This document shows, piece by piece, positions 8,125 through 16,861 of a stretch of 47,436 nucleotides of DNA. Within the stretch, counting starts at the first letter, position 1; every line of letters starts with the position of its first letter. Below the pieces are notes generated by a model that had not been told where the DNA came from, did no database searches, and was given only the letters and a program-made list of their open reading frames with translations. Both the position numbers and the translations under genes were made by a program. Source of the stretch: an uncultured Phenylobacterium sp. (GTDB taxonomy: Bacteria; Pseudomonadota; Alphaproteobacteria; Caulobacterales; Caulobacteraceae); assembly GCF_902826855.1 (NCBI RefSeq), contig NZ_CADEGK010000010.1:1-47436 (forward strand), given 5' to 3'.

Positions 8125-9566
8125 TGCAGGTCGCGCGCCTCGCCCACGAGACCGACTTCGACGGCTGGCGGCGGGCGGCGCGAGAACTTCGCGCCGCCGG
8201 GACGCCGCCGGAGGCCGTGATCTGGACCATCGATGGGGCAGGGGGCCTGTTCGCCGCCGCCAGCGAAGATCCCCTGAAGGTCAGCCGAAAGACGGCCGCG
8301 GCCTTCAGTGTGCCGAAAACTTTCGTCGATCTGGCCGGAAAAGTGATCCTGCACCGCTCCGACGAGCGGTTCTCGCTCCTCTACCGCCTGCTGTGGCGAC
8401 TGCAGGGCGAACCCAACCTCATCCACATCGCCTCCGACCCTGACGTCGCCCGCGCCCACGACCTGGAGCGCGGCGTCTCCCGCGCGGCGCACAAGATGAA
8501 GGCCTTCGTCCGCTTTCGCCTGGCGCAAGACGAGGACGGCGAGGCCTATGTGGCTTGGTTCGAGCCGGCGCATCGCGTCACCGAGGCCACCGCGCCTTTC
8601 TTCGCCCGCCGCTTCACCAACATGCGCTTTTCGATCCTGACCCCCGACGTCTGCGCCCACTGGGACACCCGCGCCCTGGCCTTCACGCCCGGCGCCGATC
8701 CAGCCGACGCGCCGCGCGAGGACGCGCTGGAGGAGTACTGGCGTACCTACTACGCCTCGATCTTCAACCCGGCCCGGCTGAAGACCGCCGCCATGCAGCG
8801 GGAGATGCCGAAGATGTACTGGCGGAACCTGCCCGAGGCGGCGCTCATTCCCGAACTCATCGCCAAAGCCGAAGGCCGCACCGACGCCATGGTCCGTCAG
8901 GCTCCCACCGTCCCCAGCGCCCGCGCCGTCAAAGCCGCCCTGCGCAACAGTCGCGACGCCCCGTATGACGGCTTGGCCCCCACCAGCCTCGAGGACGTGG
9001 CGGCCGGCGTCGACCACTGCCGCCGCTGCCCCCTCTGGCGCGACGCCACCCAGGGCGTGGCGGGGGAGGGCCCGGCCCGGGCGAAGCTCATGTTCGTCGG
9101 CGAGCAGCCCGGCGATCAGGAGGATCTGGCGGGCCGCCCCTTTGTCGGCCCGGCCGGGCAGGTGTTCGACCGGGCCCTTTCCGAGGCCGGCGTGCCGCGG
9201 GCGGAGACCTACGTCACCAATGCGGTGAAGCACTTCAAGCATGAGAAACGCGGCAAGCGGCGGATTCACCAGACCCCCACCTCCGGTGAGGTCACTGCCT
9301 GCCGCTGGTGGCTGGACGGGGAACGGCGTCTGGTGCGGCCTCGCGTGATCGTCATGCTGGGCGCGACGGCGGCCCTTTCGGTGATGGGCAAGCCCACGCC
9401 CATCGCCAGGAACCGCGGCCAGGCCCTGCAGCTGGCTGACCAGGCCCAGGGCGTGGTCACCTACCATCCGTCGTTCCTGCTGCGCGTGCCTGATGAGGCG
9501 GCGAAGCAGGCGGGCTACGCGGCGTTCGTGGAGGACCTGAAGCTGGCCTGGACGCTGGCGGCCTAA
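8124..9566 (+). CDS. udgX: DUF4130-UdgX fusion, uracil-DNA glycosylase superfamily
   Basis: A 480-residue two-domain protein. Residues 1-250 form the DUF4130-type domain (TIGR03915-like, function unknown). Residues from about 290 on are a UdgX-type uracil-DNA glycosylase with GEQPGDQEDLAGRPFVGPAG (326-345), the UdgX loop KRRIH (378-382) and HPS (448-450). In mycobacterial UdgX the His of this loop attacks the sugar and leaves the protein covalently joined to uracil-containing DNA; His382 is the counterpart. Iron-sulfur ligands Cys299, Cys302 and Cys393 are visible, and His370 (AVKH) stands at the usual third-Cys position of family 4 enzymes. The start overlaps the radical SAM stop by one base. 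The 3' end overlaps the convergent TetR gene by four bases. Confidence 0.92.
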   Translation: MQVARLAHETDFDGWRRAARELRAAGTPPEAVIWTIDGAGGLFAAASEDPLKVSRKTAAAFSVPKTFVDLAGKVILHRSDERFSLLYRLLWRLQGEPNLIHIASDPDVARAHDLERGVSRAAHKMKAFVRFRLAQDEDGEAYVAWFEPAHRVTEATAPFFARRFTNMRFSILTPDVCAHWDTRALAFTPGADPADAPREDALEEYWRTYYASIFNPARLKTAAMQREMPKMYWRNLPEAALIPELIAKAEGRTDAMVRQAPTVPSARAVKAALRNSRDAPYDGLAPTSLEDVAAGVDHCRRCPLWRDATQGVAGEGPARAKLMFVGEQPGDQEDLAGRPFVGPAGQVFDRALSEAGVPRAETYVTNAVKHFKHEKRGKRRIHQTPTSGEVTACRWWLDGERRLVRPRVIVMLGATAALSVMGKPTPIARNRGQALQLADQAQGVVTYHPSFLLRVPDEAAKQAGYAAFVEDLKLAWTLAA

Positions 9567-10225
9567 GCCAGGAACCCGGCCTCGGCGAAGTCCAGCATGC
9601 GTGAGAGCAGCCCCTCGACGTCCTGCTCGCGGGTGATCCCGCCCGACAGGTGGTGCAGGCGGTCGAACTCGGCGAAGCGGTTCTGGTGCACCATCCCCAG
9701 GATGAAGTGCAGCCGCCAGTAGACGTCCTCCTTAGGCAGCTCCGGCCGCGCTGCGGTCAGCGCATCGGCGAACCGGGCCAGGTGGCTGACGTCGTTGCGC
9801 AGCACCTCGCGCATCTCAGCCGTCCCTTCGGAGCGGGCGCGGATGATGAACTGGACGGAGATGCGCCGGTCGTTGTCCGGCGACGCCCAGCGCAGGGGCG
9901 GGGCGAAATAGGCCTTGAGGATCTCGCGCACCGGCGGCTTGCCGCCGGCCTCGGCCGCGGCCTCGTGCAGCATCCGGGCCCGTTCGCGGTTCAGCTCGCT
10001 GGTCCGCCGGCGGAAGATCTCGAACAGCAGGCTGTCCTTGGACCCGAAGTGGTAGTTCACGGACGCCAGATTGACCCGCGCCTCGGCGGTGATGTCGCGC
10101 ACGGAGACGTTCTGGAAGCCATGGAGGGCGAACAGCCGCTCGGCGGCATTGAACACCGCGGCCTTGGTGGCGACCTGGGCCTCGTCAGTCTCGTCCGGCG
10201 GATCCTGGAGCAGGGGATCGGTCAT
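9563..10225 (-). CDS. TetR/AcrR family transcriptional regulator
   Basis: A 220-residue regulator with an N-terminal helix-turn-helix at about residues 20-67 (AERLFALHGFQNVSVRDITA, then VNLASVNYHFGSKDSLLFEI), the classic TetR signature. The C-terminal ligand-binding part resembles the CecR/YbiH-like group. The ATG at 10225 has AAGGG six bases upstream. It is convergent with udgX, overlapping by four bases, and lies 41 bases downstream of nothing on its own strand except intergenic DNA; the VWA gene lies upstream in sequence and ends at 10267. Its target is not evident: an MFS gene pair is not adjacent. Confidence 0.9.
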   Translation of the reverse strand: MTDPLLQDPPDETDEAQVATKAAVFNAAERLFALHGFQNVSVRDITAEARVNLASVNYHFGSKDSLLFEIFRRRTSELNRERARMLHEAAAEAGGKPPVREILKAYFAPPLRWASPDNDRRISVQFIIRARSEGTAEMREVLRNDVSHLARFADALTAARPELPKEDVYWRLHFILGMVHQNRFAEFDRLHHLSGGITREQDVEGLLSRMLDFAEAGFLA

Positions 10226-10266
10226 GCGAATCCCTTAGGGGTTCCGGCAGCTTAGGTCTGCGGGGC

Positions 10267-11460
10267 CTATCGCGACAGCTCCTTCATGGCCTTGTCCAGC
10301 CCGTCGATGGTGAGCGGGAACATGCGGTCGCCCATCAGCTGGCGCATCACACCGATCGAGGGCGTGTAGTCCCAGTGCCGCTCGGCCGTCGGGTTGAGCC
10401 ACACCGCGTGCTCGAAGATCTGGCTCACGCGGTCCATCCAGATCGCGCCCGCCTCTTCGTTCCAGTGCTCCACCGAGCCACCCGGATAGGTGATCTCGTA
10501 GGGGCTCATGGTCGCGTCGCCCACGAAGATCACTTTGTAGTCGTGGGGGAACTTGTGAAGGATGTCCCAGGTGTTCAGCTTCTCGGCGTGACGTCGCCGG
10601 TTGTCCTTCCACACGCTCTCATAGAGGCAGTTGTGGAAGTAGTAGAACTCCATGTTCTTGAACTCGGAGCGCGCCGCGCTGAACAGCTCCTCGCAGAGCT
10701 TGATGTGGCTGTCCATCGACCCGCCGATGTCCAGGAACAGCAGCACGCTGATCTTATTGCGCCGCTCGGGGCGCATGTTGATGTCGAGGTAGCCCTTCTC
10801 GGCGGTGCCCTTGATGGTGGCGCCCATGTCGATTTCGTCGGGATGGCCCTCGCGCACCCATTTGCGCAGCCGGCGCAGCGCCATCTTGATGTTGCGGGTG
10901 CCCAGTTCGACCTGGTCGTCGAGGTTCTTGTACTCGCGCTTGTCCCAGACCTTGATGGCCCGGCCGTGGCGGCCCTTGTCCTGGCCAATCCGCACGCCCT
11001 CGGGATGATAGCCGTTGGCGCCGAAGGGGTTGGAGCCGTCGGGGCGGCCGCCGCGCTGGCCCTCGCCTTCGCCCTCGCCGTTCTTGCCTTCGCGCTGCTC
11101 CTTGGCGCGCTGGGCCAGCGCCTCCATCAGCTTCTCGAAGCCGCCCATCTCCTCGATCTGCTTCTTTTCCTCCTCGGTGAGGAACTGCTCGGACATCTTC
11201 TTCAGCCACTCGGCCGGGATATCCATCGGGATGCCGTCGAGGTCGATCTTGTCCAAGCCCTTGAAAACGTGCCCGAACACCTTGTCGAACTTGTCGAGGT
11301 TCTTCTCGTCCTTCACCAGGGCCGAGCGCGACAGGTAATAGAAGTCGTCGACCGAGCGGTCGATGATCTCCTTATCCATCGCCTCCATGAGCACGAGGTA
11401 TTCCTTCAGCGTCACCGGGATCTTGGCTTCGCGAAGCTCGGAGAAGAAGCGCATGAACAT
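10267..11460 (-). CDS. VWA domain-containing CoxE-like protein
   Basis: A 397-residue protein. Residues 1-125 are helical and charged. Next comes a Gly/Glu/Arg-rich linker (about 125-160), then a von Willebrand A domain with the metal site near residues 243-252 (LDIGGSMDSHI). The first MIDAS motif reads D-I-G-G-S rather than D-x-S-x-S, so one Ser is Gly. CoxE-like proteins usually pair with MoxR-type AAA ATPases in cofactor assembly or chaperoning. No MoxR gene is in this window. The start ATG at 11460 has a weak ribosome site, and ATG at 11454 is an alternative. The TetR gene follows 41 bases later on the same strand. Confidence 0.85.
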   Translation of the reverse strand: MFMRFFSELREAKIPVTLKEYLVLMEAMDKEIIDRSVDDFYYLSRSALVKDEKNLDKFDKVFGHVFKGLDKIDLDGIPMDIPAEWLKKMSEQFLTEEEKKQIEEMGGFEKLMEALAQRAKEQREGKNGEGEGEGQRGGRPDGSNPFGANGYHPEGVRIGQDKGRHGRAIKVWDKREYKNLDDQVELGTRNIKMALRRLRKWVREGHPDEIDMGATIKGTAEKGYLDINMRPERRNKISVLLFLDIGGSMDSHIKLCEELFSAARSEFKNMEFYYFHNCLYESVWKDNRRRHAEKLNTWDILHKFPHDYKVIFVGDATMSPYEITYPGGSVEHWNEEAGAIWMDRVSQIFEHAVWLNPTAERHWDYTPSIGVMRQLMGDRMFPLTIDGLDKAMKELSR

Positions 11461-11538
11461 CGGACAGGCCTTGGCGTCGAACGGTCGTTTGAACGCGGAG
11501 GATGGGGTTTCGGATGCCCGATGTCCAGTGGCGCGGGC

Positions 11539-12030
11539 CTAAGCCGCCGCGCCCTCGACCGCCTTCAGCTTGCGCCACACGGTCATGCGCGAGACGCCCA
11601 GGCGCCGGGCTATCTCCACCGGGCCAACGCCCGCCTGCTGCAGGGCGAAGATCTCCTGGGCCGCCGCCGACGCCGGCCGCCGCCGTCCGATCGGGGGCTC
11701 CAGATCGGCCACCGCTTGCAGCGCGGCCCGCAGCGCGACGCCGCCGACCCCCGCCGAACTCAACTCCGGCTGCAGCACCGTGAGGATCGCCCTGCGCGTC
11801 TCAAGCCGGTCCAGCGCGGCGAGCAGGTCCCGCCCGCTTGTCGCCAGGCGGTCCAGCCGGGTCACCACCAGCTCGTCGCCGGGGCCCATGAAATCGAGGA
11901 TGGATCTCAGCACCGGGCCATCCATCCCCGGCTCCTCGGCGCGCACCACCTGGCAGCCCGCGGCCTTCAGGCGCGCCGAGTCCTCGTAGGCCGCCGTGTC
12001 CCGCAGCCGAACATAGCCAATCTTGAGCAT
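11539..12030 (-). CDS. Serine-recombinase-fold protein with lost catalytic residues
   Basis: A 163-residue protein shaped like a small resolvase/invertase: N-terminal domain MLKIGYVRLRD, an internal LDRLATSGRDLLAAL segment, and a C-terminal Hin-type helix-turn-helix (VGPVEIARRLGVSRMTVWRK, about 136-155). In active enzymes Ser10 follows Arg8. Here Arg8 is kept but position 10 is Arg. The D-R pair (Asp60, Arg61) remains, but the Arg that should follow three residues later is Thr64. Strand cleavage is therefore unlikely, and a DNA-binding role is an inference. The start is ATG 12030; a GTG at 12036 is possible. No invertible segment was found nearby. Confidence 0.8.
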   Translation of the reverse strand: MLKIGYVRLRDTAAYEDSARLKAAGCQVVRAEEPGMDGPVLRSILDFMGPGDELVVTRLDRLATSGRDLLAALDRLETRRAILTVLQPELSSAGVGGVALRAALQAVADLEPPIGRRRPASAAAQEIFALQQAGVGPVEIARRLGVSRMTVWRKLKAVEGAAA

Positions 12031-12145
12031 CCCCACCCGCCGACCTCACTATCGCCGATTGGGTAGAGGGTCCCAAATGTCAGGGCCAGCGCCAAGACGC
12101 CCGGCGGTTAAATTGCAGCAATGAAATGACGTGAACGGCGATTAC

Positions 12146-12727
12146 TCAGGCGAAATTGTGTCCGGGTGAGACGGATTGTGACGCATTTGCGGCAAAGCTC
12201 TCCGCAGGCCTGTGCAGGATGAACTCCCGGTCGACGGAGCGCCCGACCTTGAACCCGTATTCGCCCGCCTTCGCAAAGCCGTGGCGCGCGTAGAATCGCT
12301 GCGCGCCATGATTCTCCGACCACACGCCGATCCAGACCCCACGCGGACCGTCGGCCTGCAGCCACGCCATCACCTGTGCGAACAGCCGCCGCCCCAGGCC
12401 GCCACCCTGGCGGTCCTGGACGAAGTAGATCCGCTTCAGCTCCCCGCACGAGGGCGTCACCTCCGCATGCGGCAGGGCGCAGGGTCCGGCCAGTGCGTAG
12501 CCGATTGCGCGGCCGTCGTCCTCCACCAGCCACGCCGCCTTGGCCGGATCGGCCAGGTCCGCGCGGGCGGCCTCCACGCTGTAGGCCTCCGCCAGGAACG
12601 CGGCGAGGTCGGCGGGGTCGTAGAGGTGGGCGAAGGTGTCGCAGAAGGTGCGCGCCCCCAGCACCGCCAGGGTTTGGGCGTCGGCGGGGCCGGCGCGGCG
12701 GATGCCGCAGGCGTTGGCATCACGCAT
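12146..12727 (-). CDS. GNAT family N-acetyltransferase
   Basis: A 193-residue acetyltransferase of the GNAT fold: beta-1 entry [20 protein letters not shown], acetyl-CoA loop region [20 protein letters not shown] (Q/R-x-x-G-x-G/A type) and the closing [20 protein letters not shown]. It is cytoplasmic, and its substrate is unknown. Its start lies only 32 bases from the divergent histone-deacetylase-family gene, suggesting a shared regulatory region for an acetylating and a deacetylating enzyme; co-regulation is inference. Confidence 0.88.
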   Translation of the reverse strand: MRDANACGIRRAGPADAQTLAVLGARTFCDTFAHLYDPADLAAFLAEAYSVEAARADLADPAKAAWLVEDDGRAIGYALAGPCALPHAEVTPSCGELKRIYFVQDRQGGGLGRRLFAQVMAWLQADGPRGVWIGVWSENHGAQRFYARHGFAKAGEYGFKVGRSVDREFILHRPAESFAANASQSVSPGHNFA

Positions 12728-12759
12728 CGGGGCGCCGCAAAACTGCGTTAGGATGGGGC

Positions 12760-13683
12760 ATGACCGTCGCCCTCTACACCCATCAGGACATGCTCGACCA
12801 CCGTCCGGGCGAGCGCCACGTGGAGCGGCCGCAGCGCCTGGCCGCCGTGGTCGACGCCCTGGACGACGCCAGCCTAGACCTCGCGCCGAACGACGCCCCG
12901 ATCGTCGAGGCCGCCGACCTGCTGGCCGTCCACGATGCGGAGTACGTGGCGGAGATCGAGCGTCTCGCCCCGTCGATCGGCCGCCGAAGGCTGGATCTCG
13001 ACACCGCGATGTCGCCCGGCAGCCTCACCGCCGCGCGCCGCGCCGCCGGCGCAGTGGTCCAGGCGGTGCGCGACGTCGCCGCCGGCCGCGCGCGGCGGGC
13101 GTTCTGCGCGGTGCGTCCGCCCGGCCACCACGCCGAGCCCGGCCTGCCGATGGGCTTCTGCATCTTTTCCAACGTCGCCATCGCCGCCCGCGCCGCCCAG
13201 GGGGCGGGCCTGGCCAAGGTCGCCGTCGTCGATTTCGACATTCACCATGGCAACGGCACGCAGGCCGCGCTGGGCGGGCTGCCCGGCTTCCTCTTCGCCT
13301 CGATCCAGTCCTGGCCGATGTGGCCGGGCACCGGCCATCCGGACGAGGTGGTCCCCGCCAACGTCGTCAATACCGTCTCGCCGGGCGGCGCCCCGCCGGC
13401 GGTCTGGCGGCGCGCCTTCGAGGGCCTGCTGGACCGTGTCGACGCCTTCGCCCCGGACCTGATCCTCGTGTCGGCCGGTTTCGACGCCCACCGGCGCGAT
13501 CCCGTGGGCGAAGGCGGCCAGAGCCTGGAGGAAGCTGACTTCGCCTGGGCCACCCGCGCCATCGTCGATGTCGCCAACCGCCACGCCAAGGGCCGGGTTG
13601 TGTCCTCCCTTGAGGGCGGTTACGACCTTGAGGCTCTGGGCCGATCGGCGCTCGCGCACGTCAAGGCTCTCGGCGAAGGCTAG
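12760..13683 (+). CDS. Histone deacetylase family protein (acetylpolyamine amidohydrolase-like)
   Basis: A 307-residue zinc amidohydrolase of the arginase/deacetylase fold. Visible are RPPGHHAE (119-126, with the two charge-relay His), [10 protein letters not shown] with zinc ligands Asp160 and His162, AGFDAH with the third ligand Asp242, and the catalytic-Tyr segment EGGYDLEAL. Bacterial members remove acetyl groups from polyamines, small acetylated amides or lysines; the substrate here is not known. The start is ATG 12760, since the longer frame runs through the divergent GNAT gene. A histidine phosphatase gene follows after 23 bases. Confidence 0.92.
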   Translation: MTVALYTHQDMLDHRPGERHVERPQRLAAVVDALDDASLDLAPNDAPIVEAADLLAVHDAEYVAEIERLAPSIGRRRLDLDTAMSPGSLTAARRAAGAVVQAVRDVAAGRARRAFCAVRPPGHHAEPGLPMGFCIFSNVAIAARAAQGAGLAKVAVVDFDIHHGNGTQAALGGLPGFLFASIQSWPMWPGTGHPDEVVPANVVNTVSPGGAPPAVWRRAFEGLLDRVDAFAPDLILVSAGFDAHRRDPVGEGGQSLEEADFAWATRAIVDVANRHAKGRVVSSLEGGYDLEALGRSALAHVKALGEG

Positions 13684-13706
13684 GGGCGGTTGCACATCCA
13701 GGATCG

Positions 13707-14318
13707 ATGCCCAGCGCCTTGAGCCACCCAACGACCTCCATCCGCAGCCACGGCGCCATCGTCCTGGCGCGCCACGGCGAGCCGGCGCTGTCGCGCAAGG
13801 TGCTGCTCAGCGCGGCCGAGTACCGCGAATTCTGGGCCAACTACGAGATCCTCGGCATCCTGCCCGGACAGACCCCGCCCGAGCGGCTCAAGACCTTCGT
13901 GGAAGAGGCCGGGACACTCGTCTCCTCCACCCGCCTGCGGGCAATCGAGAGCGCCCAGACCCTGGTTGGTGAGCGCATTTTCGACCGCCACGATATGCTG
14001 ATCGAGGCGCCGCTGCCGCCACCGAATTTCCCGAACTGGCTGAAGCTGTCCCCCCGCCACTGGGGGTTCCTCGCCCGCGTCTGGTGGTGGTACCTGAACC
14101 ACCACGAAGGCCAGGAGACGCGCGCCCAGGCCGAGGCCCGCGCCGACCAGGCCGCCGCCTTGCTGATCGGCCTGGCCGCGGGCGGCGAGAACGTCGTGGT
14201 CCTCGCCCACGGTTTCTTCAACCACCTCATCGGCCGATCGTTGCGCAAGCTCGGCTGGAAGCTGGTCGAGAGCGAGGGCTACAAATACTGGTCCATGCGC
14301 CGCTTCGAGCGGGGCTAG
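13707..14318 (+). CDS. Histidine phosphatase family protein
   Basis: A 203-residue protein with the phosphohistidine motif ARHGEP at residues 21-26 and the later catalytic His in VVVLAHGFFNHLIGR. It is shaped like phosphoglycerate-mutase-type phosphatases. Between the two it carries a hydrophobic Trp-rich segment (HWGFLARVWWWYLNHHEG). The substrate is unknown. It lies 23 bases behind the deacetylase-family gene and is probably co-transcribed with it. Confidence 0.85.
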   Translation: MPSALSHPTTSIRSHGAIVLARHGEPALSRKVLLSAAEYREFWANYEILGILPGQTPPERLKTFVEEAGTLVSSTRLRAIESAQTLVGERIFDRHDMLIEAPLPPPNFPNWLKLSPRHWGFLARVWWWYLNHHEGQETRAQAEARADQAAALLIGLAAGGENVVVLAHGFFNHLIGRSLRKLGWKLVESEGYKYWSMRRFERG

Positions 14319-14464
14319 GCGCGCTCTACTTCCGGAAAGGAGAGGACCAGCCTGGGCGCAAGCGTGCCAGCGGGAGAGGGTCACTGCAAGCCAACACAAT
14401 GTGCGTTGCCAGCCCCTCCTCCGCGACCGATCTGGAGCCCTCTTGAGGGGGAGCTCCGAACGTC

Positions 14465-15607
14465 ATGGACATCACACCCGACAAGCAGGCGCGCGCCTTC
14501 CGCGACCAGGACCGGGTCTGGCCGTCGCGCGTCATCCCATGCGCAAGCGCGGTGCGGCCGCTTCCGCCGCACGCCCGTTCGCTCGCCGACCTGACCTTCG
14601 AGGTGGGTGGCGTCCGCCACAGCGTCAGCGACTTTATGGACCGCTGCCGCACGGCCGGGCTCCTGATCCTGAAGGACGGCGAGATCGCGCTGGAGCGCTA
14701 CGGTCTCGGTCACGGCCCGCTCAGCCGCTGGGTGAGCTTCTCGACCGCGAAATCAGTGACCGCGACGCTCGTCGGCGCCGCGATCCACGATGGCGCGATC
14801 GGCAGCCTGCACGACCGGTGCGACCGCTACCTGTCGCGCCTCGGCGGCTCGGCCTACGAGGGCGTCACGCTGCGCAACGTCCTGCGCATGTGCTCCGGCG
14901 TGGCCTGGGGCGAGGAAAACGTCCCGGAGGAGCGTTCCGACCTCCCGCGGCTGCGCGCGGCGCTCGCCACCCGGCGGCCCGGCGCTGTCCTGGACCTTGC
15001 GTGCAGCCTGCCGCGCGCGCACCCGCCGGGCGCCGTCTTCAACTACTCGACCGTCGAAAGCTGTCTCCTGGGCGCCCTGGTCGTCGCTGCCACGGGCCGC
15101 CCGATGGCGGACTACTGCGCCGAGAAGGTCTGGGGGCCGGCCGGCATGGAGGCCGATGGCTATTGGCTGCTGGAGTCCGAGGGCGGCTTGGAGATGGGTG
15201 GGTTCGGCGTCAACGCGCGGCTGCGAGATGTCGGCCGCTTCGGCCTGCTGGTGATGGAGGACGGCGAGGGGTTCAGCGGCGGGCGGGTCTTTCCGCCCGG
15301 CTGGCGCGACCTCGCCGGCCAGCCCGACAGCGCCGCCACGGACTTCGGCGCGCTGTTGCCCGGATCGCCCGCAGGCTACGGCTACCACTGGTGGTCCCTG
15401 CCGGGCGCGCCGTTCAGGGACGGCATCCACGCCGGCGCCTGCCTGGCGCTGGGCGCCCACGGCCAGCGCATCTACATCAATCCGGCTGAGCGGGTGGTCG
15501 CCGTGGTCCAGAGCGCGTGGCGTGAGCCCAAGGACGAGGACGCCGAGATCGAGACCGTCACGCTGTTCCGGGCGGCGGTGCTGGCGCTGCGAACAGGCCC
15601 AGCGTAG
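14465..15607 (+). CDS. Serine hydrolase, beta-lactamase/class C fold
   Basis: A 380-residue protein of the beta-lactamase-related family. The nucleophile motif S-x-x-K is STAK at 93-96 (SFSTAKSVTATLVGAAI). The Y-x-N position reads YST (194-196), and the third box is near GACLALGAHGQRIYINP. No signal peptide is visible, so it should be cytoplasmic unless secreted otherwise. Relatives are esterases or 6-aminohexanoate-dimer hydrolases as often as true beta-lactamases, so resistance should not be assumed. A GA-rich stretch lies 11 bases upstream of the ATG. Confidence 0.87.
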   Translation: MDITPDKQARAFRDQDRVWPSRVIPCASAVRPLPPHARSLADLTFEVGGVRHSVSDFMDRCRTAGLLILKDGEIALERYGLGHGPLSRWVSFSTAKSVTATLVGAAIHDGAIGSLHDRCDRYLSRLGGSAYEGVTLRNVLRMCSGVAWGEENVPEERSDLPRLRAALATRRPGAVLDLACSLPRAHPPGAVFNYSTVESCLLGALVVAATGRPMADYCAEKVWGPAGMEADGYWLLESEGGLEMGGFGVNARLRDVGRFGLLVMEDGEGFSGGRVFPPGWRDLAGQPDSAATDFGALLPGSPAGYGYHWWSLPGAPFRDGIHAGACLALGAHGQRIYINPAERVVAVVQSAWREPKDEDAEIETVTLFRAAVLALRTGPA

Positions 15608-15609
15608 CC

Positions 15610-16599
15610 CTACCGTTTCAGCAGCCAGACCTTCGTCCTCCTGTAGCCCGCCCGTTCCAGCAGGGCGCTCTTTGAGGCCCAGGCCGTCGGGCAGACGGCG
15701 ATGGCCCCGGTGATCCCGCGCCGGGCGAAAGCGGTCTCTGCCGCCGACAGCAGGCCTTCGGCGTCCGCTCCGCGCCCCGGCGCGGAAACCTCGGCGAAAT
15801 CCCCGGCGTAGAAGTCGTCGATCGTGCCCAGCGGCTTGACGTCGTGGGCCGCCGGGAAGTGCAGCGGGGAGGCCGGCTGGGCGATGATGTAGCCCGCGAC
15901 GTCGCCCGTCGGCCCGGCGACCAGCATGTCGCGATCCCTGAGCGTCAGGCTGATCTGCATCCAGCGCCCGAAGCGGGCGTCGGCCTCCGCATGAGTCGGC
16001 CAGAACCGCGGATTGAGCTCGGCCAGCGTCCTGCGATGTCGGGCGCTGAGCGCCACGATCGCGGGTACGTCGCCGACCACAGCGGAGCGGACCCCGTCGG
16101 GCGCCGGCTGCGCCTCGAACCCGGCCTTGCCCAGGTAGTCGGTGACCGGCTCATAGCCGTGGCGCGCATAGAGCGCGCTCCACGCCCCGCCCTTGGGGCA
16201 GGAAGCGATCAGGTCGCCCGCGCCCGCCTGCTGCAGCGCCGCCTCGGTCGCCAACAACAGCGCCTCGGCCGTTCCCGCTGGCGCAGCGGGCGCGACGAAG
16301 CAGTCGTCCAATAGAAGGCCCGGCGCAGTCGGAACGGCGTAGATTCCGGGCGGCGGGATGATCATCGAATGGGTCACCCCCACGATCGACTCCCCCGTCT
16401 CGGCGACCAGCCACAGCATCCTGGGACCGGGCCTTGCCGCAGGTCCGAGTTCTGCGCGGAGGTTCTCGCCGATCCGCGCTTCAGCGTCCGCAGCCACGGC
16501 CCACAGCTTTGGGTCGAGCATGGCCCGGGCCCCGGCGTCGGCCAGCAGCAGCGGGACCAACTGCGGAATGTCCGCCATCGTCGCGGTGCGGGTTCTCAC
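15610..16599 (-). CDS. Tandem GNAT-domain acetyltransferase
   Basis: A 329-residue protein (from the GTG at 16599) holding two GNAT-like halves: residues about 1-165 (VRTRTATMADIPQLVPLLLA at the entry) and about 170-329 (ending ALLERAGYRRTKVWLLKR). The start is ambiguous. GTG 16599 has AGGAG seven bases upstream and opens directly on the first GNAT strand. An in-frame ATG at 16686 also has a perfect GGAGG five bases upstream and would add a signal-like leader (MKLRWSRRQVAAALATL). Acetyl-CoA is cytoplasmic, so I prefer the GTG. It is convergent with the serine hydrolase gene. Confidence 0.75.
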   Translation of the reverse strand: MRTRTATMADIPQLVPLLLADAGARAMLDPKLWAVAADAEARIGENLRAELGPAARPGPRMLWLVAETGESIVGVTHSMIIPPPGIYAVPTAPGLLLDDCFVAPAAPAGTAEALLLATEAALQQAGAGDLIASCPKGGAWSALYARHGYEPVTDYLGKAGFEAQPAPDGVRSAVVGDVPAIVALSARHRRTLAELNPRFWPTHAEADARFGRWMQISLTLRDRDMLVAGPTGDVAGYIIAQPASPLHFPAAHDVKPLGTIDDFYAGDFAEVSAPGRGADAEGLLSAAETAFARRGITGAIAVCPTAWASKSALLERAGYRRTKVWLLKR

Positions 16600-16837
16600 A
16601 GCGGTTCTCCTGGGCGCGGCGGTGACTGGGGTCGCCAGGGTGGCGAGCGCGGCGGCGACCTGGCGTCGGGACCACCTGAGCTTCATCCGCGCCTCCGACG
16701 GCTGGCTTCGAGCATGCCGCCGAGCTGCGGCGATGCAACGCCTAGCTCATCCGGCAAGCCGGTCGCAAACTGAAGCTCCCGCGCCTCCGCTGAGACAGCC
16801 GGTCGGAAGCTCTTGCCTCGTCAGCCGGGTGCAGGAT

Positions 16838-16861
16838 GGGCGCGCCGGCGACGGCGCGCCC
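16838..16861 (-). terminator. Hairpin after the catB-like gene
   Basis: A perfect 9-bp stem (GGGCGCGCC / GGCGCGCCC) with a 6-base loop starts at the last base of the catB-like stop codon. It has no T-run, so it may act as a factor-assisted terminator or 3'-end protector rather than a textbook terminator. Confidence 0.45.

Noticed and set aside
11539..12030. Mobile element or invertible switch driven by the resolvase-like gene
   Set aside because: Catalytic Ser and Arg are missing and no inverted recombination sites were found nearby.
10375..12066. Long plus-strand open frame opposite the VWA and recombinase-like genes
   Set aside because: Repetitive Leu/Ala/Arg composition typical of an antisense frame in GC-rich DNA; the minus-strand genes have clear domains.
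14319..14464. Possible small gene between the histidine phosphatase and the serine hydrolase
   Set aside because: No frame with a ribosome site and sensible start was found; the stretch seems to be leader only.
14465..15607. Antibiotic-resistance reading of the beta-lactamase-fold gene
   Set aside because: STAK and YST motifs only show a class C-like serine hydrolase; no signal peptide, and most relatives are esterases.
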